Of a stretch of 64,000 nucleotides of DNA, positions 55,018 to 64,000 are shown piece by piece. Position 1 is the stretch's first letter; every line of letters begins with the position of its first letter. The notes under the pieces were generated by a model. It worked only from the letters and a program-made list of their open reading frames with translations. It was not told where the DNA came from and did not search any database. The DNA lies in contig OW203986.1 in assembly GCA_934047225.1 (NCBI GenBank), forward strand, positions 29,763,221 to 29,827,220, given 5' to 3'. This DNA is from Ypsolopha sequella (taxonomy: Eukaryota > Arthropoda > Insecta > Lepidoptera > Ypsolophidae). The translations under genes and the position numbers were made by a program.

Positions 55018-56610
55018 TTAGCGTTGATAATACTTAGTACAGCGCGCGGTATAGCGACTTGGGCGTCGGCGCGACCCGCCGCGCCGTGCGTTTTCAATAG
55101 GGTCGACACCACGAGTCGAAAAGAAAAAAAAATGTTGGTAGGCAAGTTCTTTTATTTCATTTACAAAATATTGATTCAGGTACAGATCAATCAATATTTT
55201 GTAAATTAAGTAAATCTTAATTAAACGTATGAATTGAGCTCTGTTCCACACACACCACGCGTTTGGTAGAAAGAGATAGTTGCGAAATGCAATCGGGCGA
55301 GCCTGCAATGCGTGCGAGTGAAGAAAGCTCGGCCGGCTACAACAAATTCAAATTGTAATAATATCAATTAACAAAAATAATAAGCAGCTCAGTTAGATAC
55401 CTTTATTTAAATAAATATTCTCAATCCTAGATTACTTGCCGTAGGTACCTAAGCACACGAAAACGAAATGTCCATCGTACCTTCCCTCATCTCCAGGTAA
55501 TTAAAAAAATTATAATGTTTATCATTTCCGGTCGCAAGACATCCGAAAAAGGCACAATGCCGTACAATAGCTATAATTTTCGTATTTCCGGGAGAACATA
55601 AATACACACAACTACGTTTGGCGAGCACGACGGGTGGCAGCCCACTGGCGGGAAATCACTCTGGTTATGCCTAATTATTATTACCAATCGCGGCAGCTAC
55701 GCTCGAGTGACGGGGCCCTGACGATACTAACTACAAAAAAATATTCAATAATCCTTTTATTTTTCATCAAATTTATGATGTATTATATTCCATTTTAGGG
55801 GGGCGGCTTAAAAGCGGTTTCGCAGCCGGATTGTGAAAAACCCACATTTTTTGAATTAATCGAAACACAACACTTAAATTCAAAATAACTTAATAGGTAT
55901 TAAACAAAAACTTCATACCTATATAGTGTGTATGTTGCCATCGTAAAGTTTCCATTGGTTTATGTAAATTAGATTTTCAAATATATTGAATTTAAATTTT
56001 TTATTTTTTAATTCGTGCCGCAGCGACAATTTTATCAAGAGAAGTTTAGTACAAATAGAAGGGCATATCTTCTTTTTAATGTGGTATTTGTTTGCCATTT
56101 CTTAGCATAAGGTTTGTGAACACTACCTACCCTGTGATAGAAGTTGCTGACCAAATCAACAACCTGTATTTAGGGGGACGCAAGAACGGTTTCGATTCAA
56201 GTTTTTAGTAACTAAGGTTTTTTTCATAAGGTTTTGTTACCTTTTTGTGATTTCCTAAAAGTAGTCCCTTTATGCAAGATTTCCGTCAAATTAGTGCATC
56301 AGGTAAATAAAAATGCCTGTGAAACACAGACACAATTTAAAATTTGTACCCGAATTACTCCTCAATAGCACAAAAAACTCCTTAATGAAAACTTAAGACA
56401 AAAATATTATTAAAAAATTTTAATTTTAATTGATTCGACTAAAACTCTGGGTTACCAGTTATCACATGATATTAATAAAACTTCACAAAATATTGTCTTA
56501 TCAAATTATTGCCTTATACTATTCGATTAATTGTTTGTAATTTAAGAGTCCAATACTTTCTTAAAGATAGAATAGTTATTTGTTATGCAATGTTGCAATT
56601 TCAAAGGTAC
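55018..56610. other. Intron sequence, no recognised gene
   Basis: Contains a 19-bp hairpin at 55159-55206 (TTTACAAAATATTGATT) and a GC-rich patch at 55035-55090. Open frames of 60-96 codons lack motifs. Confidence 0.4.
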
Positions 56611-57848
56611 GAGATGCAATAGTTATTTCTATTACAAGGGGACCAAGTAATATTTTGTTCGTCGAGAGCATTATTTTAAACTCAGAGCGAAGCGAAGGAT
56701 TTTATAGTAGAATCCTGAGAGCAGCGAACGAAAAATAACTTTTCATCACAGCTATTCGAAAAGCGACAATTGGCTTTAGAGGATAGCGGGAGCCAAAGTA
56801 ATGGGAGTTTGCGCTTTATCTGTTCTGATTGGTCCGCGTTCGTGCTTCTGATAGATTAGCGTCATTTAACCAAAGAGGTCGAACGCATAATTTATGAAGA
56901 AGTGGCAATGAGTGCTGAAAAATAAAAGTATATGTGATATCGTTCTTTCTTTTCATTTTATTTTCTCGGAAATTTTCACGCTAGTTTTCGGTAAGTTATT
57001 GCATATAATAGTTAAAAATGAGTTCGAATTGTGATAGTGATATTTTAACTTCAGAAAACATAGTAAATGAGGCAGCTAATGTCGTGCAACAATTATTACC
57101 ACAAAATACTAGGTACTCGTAGCTTTTTCTTTTTCTCATAGGTAGTGATGAAAAATAGTGTGTATCACTCGGGGCCCAGATAGTTTGTTCTCGGGCGGCG
57201 GAAATTGAATTCCTCACTACGCTCAGAATTCTACTTTAGTATCCCTCGCTGCGCTCGGGACTCTACTATAGAATCCTTTGGTTCGCTTTGAATTAGGGAT
57301 TATGATATCTCGAGGTTTTTTATTTCTCGGGTCTCGAGAATTCTCGACCTCGATTTCTCGGGTCGTCCCGGGAAATCGAGAAATTTGTATTTACTACTTT
57401 ATTTTAGTTTAATAAATAAAAATGCCGGTAATGTACATTTTTTTTACTAAAAAGAACAAAAATCAACAAAGTCTCTCAAATTACTTCAATAAAAACAGAT
57501 ATTTTTTAAACAGAAATTGTTAAAAAAACATTACTTACATTATTAAAAACATTTATTTTTAATCAATAAAATATTATAAGAAATAAAATAATAATGAAAC
57601 CTCTTGTCTCAAACAAATTATTAAAAATCTCTAAAAACAATCCACATAACTCCACATAACTTCTTTATGAACTAAAATAAATAGTTAGATAAATGGGAAC
57701 TTATCTCTCTCCCACAACAAAAACAAAAATAGTCAAATATCTTTTTGAACAAAATACAACAAATACAAATCTAATCAAAAATTTTTTTGTGATCTGTTTA
57801 GGTTTTAAAGTGATTAATTACAAAACCTTTTTTTTTAATTTTCAGCAA

Positions 57849-59750
57849 CTACTTACTTCTAATAAAATATGCCTTTAGAAAAACTAAAGCATTAATGGTC
57901 TTATCTGATAGCCGGCTCCGTATTTTAGTGACCACATTTCCCGCCATTGAAAAGACTCGTTCATTTTCAGTTGAAGTTGGCTTGATTAAAAGTAATGCTT
58001 TGTATAAGGTTTCCAAATTTGGGGACCTTTTGCCAGATTTTTCAAATAGTAAAAACTCTTTTTTTACGATTGATTTTGAGAGTGCTACGGCGGCTGACTC
58101 TTCATTGCTCATAATACCTTTGATAGCATACTCTAACTGAGTTTCAAAGTTGTCGGGTACTGATTGGCTTACGCTTACTTGGACGACTTCTGGATCATCA
58201 TTGGTCGAAAATGTTGTGACGGTGGGGTAAAGACGATTAAATACGTCTTCAGCATATCCAATCAAAAATGTTTTGCTGTTACCAATAAAATAATTACTTT
58301 TTTTGTGCATGAAATTTTCGGGGCTGTGTAGATAGTTCAGCAGCGATATTAAAGATGTATTACGGCGATCTGTTATTTTCAGTTTAAGTGAATTAACTAA
58401 TTTGAGAGCCAAAGGATCGTTCATACTCTCCAATTTTTTCAGCAACACATCGATTATAGCCTCTGCCGTTAGCAAATTGGCATCTTGTCTACTTAATGCT
58501 TCCACTGCAAGTTTTGTTGGCGTCAATATCGTTTGCAGTTTTTGTAGCGCAGCAATATTGTCCTCTTTCCATAAGTTTGAGCTATCTAAATCAATCAAAG
58601 CTTTTTTAATGGCATTTTTTAATTTCAAGAAACGCTCAATCATCGTTAACATGGAATTCCACCTAGTTCTGACATCCTGTAGCAAGCCTAGTTCTACACC
58701 AAACTCGGCTTTTACATGCTTTTGCAGTGTTATATTTTTTAAAGAACTCTTTCTGAACAATCTTATGATAGAACGGGTTTCTTTCATGACTTTGTTTATG
58801 TCGTCAGTTGGTTGCATATCATTGGCACTGGCAGTAGCTGTAAGTTCGTCTTCTTCATCAGACTCATTGTCAGTGCTGGTCTCATCAGAGTCATCATCGC
58901 TAACAGGTATGCTTCCAGCAATTGTAATGTCCACTTTTTTTTTGCAAAATGTGTCAAGAATTGCCAAATGGATGGCATGATTTACACATAGGACCATTTC
59001 ACAGGGGCTCTCATTGCCAAATTTTTTCATAACATTTGGCCCGTCGCTCGTTACGGCCACGACGTGATGTTCGAAGTTTATTCCAAAATATTTCAAACGT
59101 TGCTCCACTATGGCTCTAATTTCCGAGGCACCACATTTGCCGGGTATGTAAACTAGCCCCAAATTGTAAAATTTCCCCCCAGTCACATGAACGCAGACGC
59201 TGAAATAGCGCCTGTTTCGTATGCTCGTCCACTCATCAATAGTCACACTTAGCCGGTTTCCGGTCAAACAGATCTCTGAGAGTTCTTTGGTCATTTCATT
59301 TTCCTTTTCATCACAATATTTCAGAATTAAATTCATAACATCATTTTGGCACTTTGGTAATTTGTACCCTTTGGCAGCAACCGATTCACGTATGAATTCA
59401 CTTTTAGTAATTCCCCTGATAGTAAAACCGTCTTTCGCGGCAAGTTTCGCTAAAATTTCACCCAAAGATTTTCTAGGTTCAACTTCGAATTTCAGTGTCT
59501 GCTGCACACATTCAGAACCACTTCTAGATCTTTTTGGGGCTGTTACTGCAGAACTGGTGGATGCTTCTGATGTGTCAATTCGTGTAGAATCCTCAGATTT
59601 TACGTCAATATTGTGTAAACGAGCTAAATGTCTTACCAGACCGCTTGTGTTGGAACCTTTACAAGCTATTATCTTGGGACATTTTAAACATTGCGCATTT
59701 TCAGCGTCCTTATTTTTCTTAAAATATTTCCAAACTTTAGAAATTTCCAT
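57849..59750 (-). CDS. hAT transposase with BED zinc finger, intact
   Basis: 633 codons, uninterrupted. N-terminal BED finger with Cys21, Cys24, His41, His46. RNase-H-like core: Asp172 in SVTIDEWTS, Asp236 in VAVTSDGPNV, the CxxH (Cys255, His258), RTRW at 361-364. An acidic insertion (about 283-305) precedes the helical insertion region. The end holds STENERVFSMAG (Glu597 as likely third acidic residue) and IRSRLSDKTINALVFLKAYF, the dimerisation domain. Length fits the family. The enzyme would bind the element's ends and catalyse cut-and-paste. The complementary frames of 60-192 codons are shadows. Confidence 0.95.
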   Translation of the reverse strand: MEISKVWKYFKKNKDAENAQCLKCPKIIACKGSNTSGLVRHLARLHNIDVKSEDSTRIDTSEASTSSAVTAPKRSRSGSECVQQTLKFEVEPRKSLGEILAKLAAKDGFTIRGITKSEFIRESVAAKGYKLPKCQNDVMNLILKYCDEKENEMTKELSEICLTGNRLSVTIDEWTSIRNRRYFSVCVHVTGGKFYNLGLVYIPGKCGASEIRAIVEQRLKYFGINFEHHVVAVTSDGPNVMKKFGNESPCEMVLCVNHAIHLAILDTFCKKKVDITIAGSIPVSDDDSDETSTDNESDEEDELTATASANDMQPTDDINKVMKETRSIIRLFRKSSLKNITLQKHVKAEFGVELGLLQDVRTRWNSMLTMIERFLKLKNAIKKALIDLDSSNLWKEDNIAALQKLQTILTPTKLAVEALSRQDANLLTAEAIIDVLLKKLESMNDPLALKLVNSLKLKITDRRNTSLISLLNYLHSPENFMHKKSNYFIGNSKTFLIGYAEDVFNRLYPTVTTFSTNDDPEVVQVSVSQSVPDNFETQLEYAIKGIMSNEESAAVALSKSIVKKEFLLFEKSGKRSPNLETLYKALLLIKPTSTENERVFSMAGNVVTKIRSRLSDKTINALVFLKAYFIRSK

Positions 59751-59864
59751 TTCAGTTCAAGTCTACAACAAAAAAAAGTAAGCAATCAGTATTTAGCCCA
59801 TTAAAGGATCACAATGCATAAATAAATTTATTTTATTATGTTTATAATATTTGTTTTTTTTTTA

Positions 59865-60030
59865 TGATTTGATTTTGACAGCGGCAACAGAAATACATCA
59901 TCTGTGAAAATTTCAACTGTTTAACTATCACGGCTCATGATTTACAGACGGACAGACAGACAGACAGACGGATAGCGGAGTCTTAGTAATAGGGTCCCGG
60001 AACTTTTGGGTACGGACGGAACTCTAAAAA
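59865..60030 (-). repeat. GGTTCCGTACCC repeat fragment inside the hAT
   Basis: GCGGCAACAGAAATACATCA, CTGTGAAAATTTCAACTG, CTTAGTAATAGGGTCCCGGA, GGGTACGGACGGAACTC. Inserted 115 bp upstream of the transposase start, and so may affect its promoter. Confidence 0.7.
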
Positions 60031-60985
60031 GAGAGAAATACGTGCGTCGTTCATCTTTAGATGACTAAGTTTATAATTTTTCCTATAAATATATGGTTAC
60101 AGTTACAGTTTTTACCTGGAACCATTTCACAAGTTCGGTGCCGTTAGAATATCTCGCCATCTCGCAACTCTTGATGGAAGATAGGTCGGATTGCGGTGTG
60201 AGCGGGAAGGAAAACGTATCTAAAGATTTGTGCAAAGTTTCATTGAGATCGAATCCATCAGGACGTCACTACGGCAGCTGAGCGTAATGGCTCACCGTAA
60301 GTCCACCTATTACGATATGCAATGCATTTGGCAGAGTAATAAAATCAAAACTATAGGTTTACTGTGCGAAACTTACCAGTCCTCACTGCACTCAATCAAT
60401 CGTAAACGTGTCTATCCACCACTGCGTGCACTATTCGTTCCGAACGCAGTGAGCGTTGAAATGTAAATGACGCATTAGTAGGACGCGGACGCGGGCATTT
60501 GTCAGTATCAAAGGACACCGACAGCCACCTGCCGCCCTGTCAAAGGATGCCGCCATCGCGCGGCAAAAGACAAAGAGTCAAAGGGCAAAATTTCCGATAT
60601 CTACGTATTTTTTATAGCTTTATTGTAAAATCATAATGTCTCGCTGTCTCGACTTTTCTCGAGCTGAATTTCTCGAGATCGAGAAAAGTCAAATTCCCGG
60701 GAAATCCCGGGACGAGAATTCCCGGGTCAAAACTCTACTTTGAATTCAAAATAACGCCCTAGACGTACAAAATATTACTCGGACCCCTTGTTACACAAAT
60801 AACTATTGCTTCCGAACGAAACACGCTGGACATGGTGTGCCATACAAAATGACAGTTCTTTAATAGATAACACTTGTTATAATAGATAAGGTCATTGTGT
60901 TGTCATTATATGTCATAATGACATATTATATATAAATAACATCTTTGTCATTAGTTCCGAGTACATTCACTTCATTGATTCACTA

Positions 60986-61172
60986 CAGTGACCAGCGCCG
61001 AACTTTTTTCCGGAAAAGCAACCAGAAGGTTAAGTTCGACAATAAAAAAAATAAAAATTTAAATAACACTTTGAAAAAAGAAAGTTTGTATACCCCAGGA
61101 TGGGCACTGCCTACCCTAGAGTGAACATTTTCATGATTGCTTTTCCGGAACAAAGTTCTATGCACGCCACTG
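60986..61172. mobile_element. Short hAT-like MITE (CAGTG ends)
   Basis: CAGTGACCAGCGCCGAACTT and complement CAAAGTTCTATGCACGCCACTG; TTCCGGAAAAGCAA at the arm ends. No convincing 8-bp duplication. Confidence 0.6.
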
Positions 61173-61184
61173 ATAGACAGTCCA

Positions 61185-61530
61185 GCGAAGCCGAAGGCCG
61201 AGCCGCGTTTTGCAAACGACATTATTTCTTGATCTCGTATTTGATTCTCATGTAAAGGGTCTTTGGTGAGGCCGAAGGCTGAGCCGCGTTTCCGAACGAA
61301 CCTGTATCTTGATCTCTTATATGATTAAGTGTCTTTGGCGAGGCCGAAGGCCGAGCCGCGTTTACAAACGAAGCTGTATCTTGATCTCTTATATGATTTT
61401 TAGGTAAAGTGTCTTTCGCGAGGCCCAAGGCTGAGCTGCGTTTCCGAATAAAGCTGTATCTCTTATATGATTTTTAGATAAAGTGTCTTTGGCGAGGCCG
61501 AAGGCCGAGCCGCGTTTACGGACGTAATTA
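61185..61530. repeat. Tandem repeat of about 75-80 bp, about five units
   Basis: Unit GGCGAGGCCGAAGGCCGAGC + CGCGTTTACGAACGAAGCTG + TATCTTGATCTCTTATATGA. GC-rich and AT-rich halves alternate. Minus frames inside it are artefacts. Confidence 0.8.
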
Positions 61531-62399
61531 TTTCCTCTTCCCTGAATTGATACTCTGCTTATATAGTTCAAATTTTTTTGGAAATTCATGTTCAAAGTGG
61601 TACTATCACTTTACTAACGGTAATAACGGTCTGAACGGTAATAAGAAAACACTGAGGTAAACTTGCATTCTATAAAAAGAGTGTATTTGTGCCTGTAGTA
61701 CGACGGTAAGGGTATAACGTTGGGAAGTAAAATCGTCGGTGAAAAGAAAGTTTAGAGCTAACTATGTTGTATGATTAATGATGTAATGTTAGATGTATAG
61801 TGTTGACTGTTCTATTGGTAGTTCACAATCGGTACAACATCTAACAACCCCTCGCGGTTATGTCGTGGCGGTATGTTTGTCTATGCAAAGTTTTGAAAAC
61901 ATGTCGGTGCGCTGGCAATGAGTGAATTACAGGGCCGAGTTCAATTTAATCGTCGAGTGATGCCCGCCTATCACTGACAGCAGGATAGCATATAGTACTA
62001 GTTCAGAGCGTGCAAAAGAAATGGCATGATGAGCGAGCGTCGTCCGATGATCATGCTGAACGCCCCCCTGGTATGTTTGTTTGTTACTTCGTAGGCCGAA
62101 CTGCTAGAGACGCGTCGTACGTCGTGGTCGTTCCAGAAATCACGAATATCTTTCTCTCCGTGGTTCGAGAAGATCCGTCAGCTAAAAGAGAGAAAGCGGT
62201 CGTTCCAGAAACGGAGTCGCGAACTACTGGTTCCGTACCTAAAGTTATTAATCAATCCTGTCCCGTAAATTAATGATAATTTGAAAATTTTCGTTCTTTT
62301 TGCCCCTTTATAAATTGGTGAGGTTCCATTTTTACCCTTTGGGTACGGAGCCCTACAAATTATCAAACTTTACTAAAAGTATAAACTTGTTTCTTTCAG
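61531..62399. other. Intron sequence
   Basis: No exon or named element. At 62340-62356 a CCTTTGGGTACGGAGCCC terminus of the GGTTCCGTACCC repeat is seen. Confidence 0.4.
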
Positions 62400-62423
62400 G
62401 ATTCCCTCAGTATAATGTCAATG
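62400..62423 (+). CDS. Rpgrip1l: RPGRIP1L-like gene, micro-exon p (8 codons)
   Basis: Acceptor TTTCTTTCAG before 62400; donor TCAATG|GTAATA at 62424. DSLSIMSM, phase 0/0. Weakest of the exon calls because of its length. Confidence 0.5.
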
Positions 62424-62505
62424 GTAATAATTAATATTTAGCTATTTTCGTTTTATTATATCGTATTAGGTTAACTTATAAAGCGTGTTTATGTTTAATT
62501 TTCAG

Positions 62506-62568
62506 AAAAGTACAATAGCCAGGCGACAATTTGAAAACGAACTGAAAAGAGCCAGTATGAGCAGTAAG
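62506..62568 (+). CDS. Rpgrip1l: RPGRIP1L-like gene, exon q
   Basis: Acceptor TTAATTTTCAG before 62506; donor AGTAAG|GTATCG at 62569. 21 codons, phase 0/0: KSTIARRQFENELKRASM then SSK, basic and probably helical. Further exons, including the C-terminal RPGR-interacting-type C2 domain expected for the family, must lie to the right. Confidence 0.7.
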
Positions 62569-62651
62569 GTATCGTATCGTAAACTTCAAGTTGGTCCGAT
62601 GAGGGCGACATATAGTCATATTGTCTTAAAACAGAAATTAATAACAAAAAA

Positions 62652-62905
62652 AACCGGCCAAGTGCGGGTCGGACTCGCGCACGAAGGGTTCCGTACCATT
62701 AACTATAAAAAACGGCAAAAAAAACAGGTCTGTTGTATGGGAGCCCCCTTAAATATTTATTTTATTCTGTTTTTTAGTATTTGTTGTTGTAGCGGCAACA
62801 GAAATACATCATCTGTGAAAATTTCAACTGTCTAACTATCACGGTTCATGAGATACAGCCTGGTGACAGACGGACAGGTAGACAGACGGACAAACACACA
62901 ACAAT
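62652..62905 (-). repeat. GGTTCCGTACCC repeat, near complete
   Basis: AACCGGCCAAGTGCGGGTCG, GACTCGCGCACGAAGGGTTC, then the GCGGCAACAGAAATACATCA and ATCACGGTTCATGAGATACA blocks. (CATA)n at 62908-62937. Confidence 0.8.
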
Positions 62906-63413
62906 TCATACATACATACATACATACAATACATACATAATTATTTTTTGTATCCCTCATGTATGATTGTCAATATTAATCCATCACAGAAATTGTTGTC
63001 ATCAAAAATTATATTTATTTTAATAATGCATTACTTCATAACAAATAAAATTAACCGATCAATCTGGGATTTCGTAACAAGACAGCAACACTTACTGCGT
63101 TCAGTTATATTTATACTGTGACCCAGACATGGACTTCATGTTCTGTTCTGTGACTCTGACAGTAATATTTTTTAACCTGATGGCAAGCGACACATTTCTT
63201 TACAGCCTTCAGTCAAGTGACGTCACACGAAGGTCAAATGAAAGTTGCAAGCTTTTTCGTAAAAATATTCATCATCATGAGGTTTTTCAGAAAAAAAGTT
63301 CTAAAATACGGCTTATTAAACCTAAATCTCGAAATGGTTTTCGAATTAACACACCTTAACATATTTTAATCTATGCGAATTCTTTTTGTTTTTTTTATTT
63401 TCCAAAATATATA

Positions 63414-63621
63414 TGTGTAACAGAAAGGTGTAACCATATTTGAAGAGCTTATTCAGTCAATGGTATAGAACAACTTTTACTATGGAACAAACCCTGTATC
63501 TCGAAAAAAAAAATAACTTTTTCATATAAAAATGCAATGCCGCTCGGCCGAAATGTATGGAAGGGCAGATTTTTTTTTTTGAGATTGTTCAAATATGGTT
63601 ACACCTTTCTGTTACACGTTG
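63414..63621 (+). mobile_element. MITE family A, copy 3
   Basis: GTGTAACAGAAAGGTGTAAC ... and GGTTACACCTTTCTGTTACA; inner GCTCCAT...AATAAGCTCTT block deleted. TA at the right end. Confidence 0.85.
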
Positions 63622-63659
63622 TAGAATAGATAAAAGCCATAGTAACACCTTTTCTCCGA

Positions 63660-63790
63660 GAATTTGAACTGGCTTCCTATTATGTCTGAAGCTGTAGACC
63701 CTGTTACAGACAAACAGACAGACAGCGGAGGCTGAGTCCTGTTAGGAGGGTCCTGTTTTGCACTCTTTGGGTACGGGACCTTAAAAAAGA
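63660..63790 (-). repeat. GGTTCCGTACCC repeat fragment
   Basis: ACAGACAAACAGACAGACAG, CAGCGGAGGCTGAGTCCTGT, TTTGGGTACGGGACC. Confidence 0.6.
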
Positions 63791-63839
63791 CAAATTGACC
63801 ATAACATATTAAATTAAGTCGTCATTATTGTAAAAATAG

Positions 63840-63992
63840 TATATTTCGTGACGAGTATAAAATGGCGGATTTTTTTACCCGAGGAATGAAGCTATTTTCG
63901 ATGTGAGCCGAAGGCGAACTTCGAAAGCTTACATTCCGAGGGTAAGAAAACCCAGTTTTACTCGTTACGAACGATACTTTTTCTACTACCTG
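63840..63992. mobile_element. Foldback with about 55-bp arms
   Basis: AGTATATTTCGTGACGAG ... CCCGAGGAATG and near-complement CATTCCGAGGGTAAG ... CTCGTTACGAACGATACT around the hub GATGTGAGCCGAAGGCGAAC. The hub recurs in similar form near 12860. Confidence 0.7.
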
Positions 63993-64000
63993 ATTTATGT

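Larger units (their letters stand above)
57294..60737 (-). mobile_element. Complete hAT transposon, 3444 bp, 8-bp duplication
   Basis: Begins TAGGGATTATGATATCTCGA and ends GGGTCAAAACTCTA, flanked by CTTTGAAT at 57286-57293 and 60738-60745. TIRs short (TAGGG/CTCTA); subterminal regions full of TCTCGAG and CCCGGG motifs at both ends. Carries the intact transposase gene at 57849-59750. A fragment of the GGTTCCGTACCC repeat (59865-60030) lies inside. Confidence 0.9.
56616..60809. mobile_element. Older inverted-ended element, split by a hAT transposon
   Basis: GCAATAGTTATTTCTATTAC ... at the left and its complement (ACAAATAACTATTGC) ending 60809; arms about 80 bp (CCAAGTAATATTTTG). Without the hAT it would be about 740 bp. 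The right arm begins just after the hAT. Confidence 0.75.

Noticed and set aside
58402..58980. 192-codon + strand frame (also 59221-59781)
   Set aside because: Exact antisense shadow of the hAT transposase gene; hydrophobic composition is the complement of its codons.

Overview
The window looks like intronic and intergenic DNA of a moth or butterfly (Lepidoptera). It is AT-rich, introns are long with GT/AG borders, and transposable elements are dense: MITEs, a Helitron, tRNA-derived SINEs, BEL/Pao, RTE- and jockey/CR1-like LINEs, and hAT. A small gene carries the ENF-peptide signature, a family I know mainly from Lepidoptera. No bacterial, organellar or viral genome features are seen.

One host gene runs along the + strand through about 50 kb. 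I recognise 17 exons between 11815 and 62568. Concatenated in phase they give a short coiled coil (19786-19903), then a C2-type beta-sandwich spread over four exons (23313-31713) resembling the first C2 domain of RPGRIP1/RPGRIP1L (protein fantom, ciliary transition zone), then a long Ser/Pro/acidic linker made of very short exons. Both gene ends lie outside the window. From the 23313 exon onward every exon is a multiple of 3 and in phase 0.

Inside one intron, on the opposite strand (37438-37839), is a complete intronless gene for a secreted precursor. Its last 21 residues match the ENF cytokine family (growth-blocking / plasmatocyte-spreading / paralytic peptide), including Cys7 and Cys19.

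Mobile elements fill most of the rest. 1359-5728: a long inverted duplication of a Cys-rich transposon gene, split by a 3.1 kb BEL/Pao element. 7.2-11 kb: minisatellite, foldback and MITEs. 12-23 kb: two minisatellites, hairpins, SINE, Helitron, TIR elements. 24-31 kb: foldbacks, a tandemly duplicated intron-exon boundary of the host gene, LINE tails with nested MITEs, and two hAT-type elements with 8-bp target duplications. 32-34 kb: two divergent THAP-domain fragments. 34.7-43.5 kb: TTAAGGCG-ended elements, foldbacks, SINEs. 45-53 kb: LINEs, a TA-flanked MITE, and a second BEL/Pao copy. 54-61 kb: a 14-bp satellite and a full hAT element with an intact 633-residue transposase. 61-64 kb: a satellite, the last two exons, and common repeats.

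Most of the longer open frames are artefacts of tandem repeats or long terminal repeats. Real coding content is the host gene, the ENF gene, the hAT transposase and broken transposon genes.
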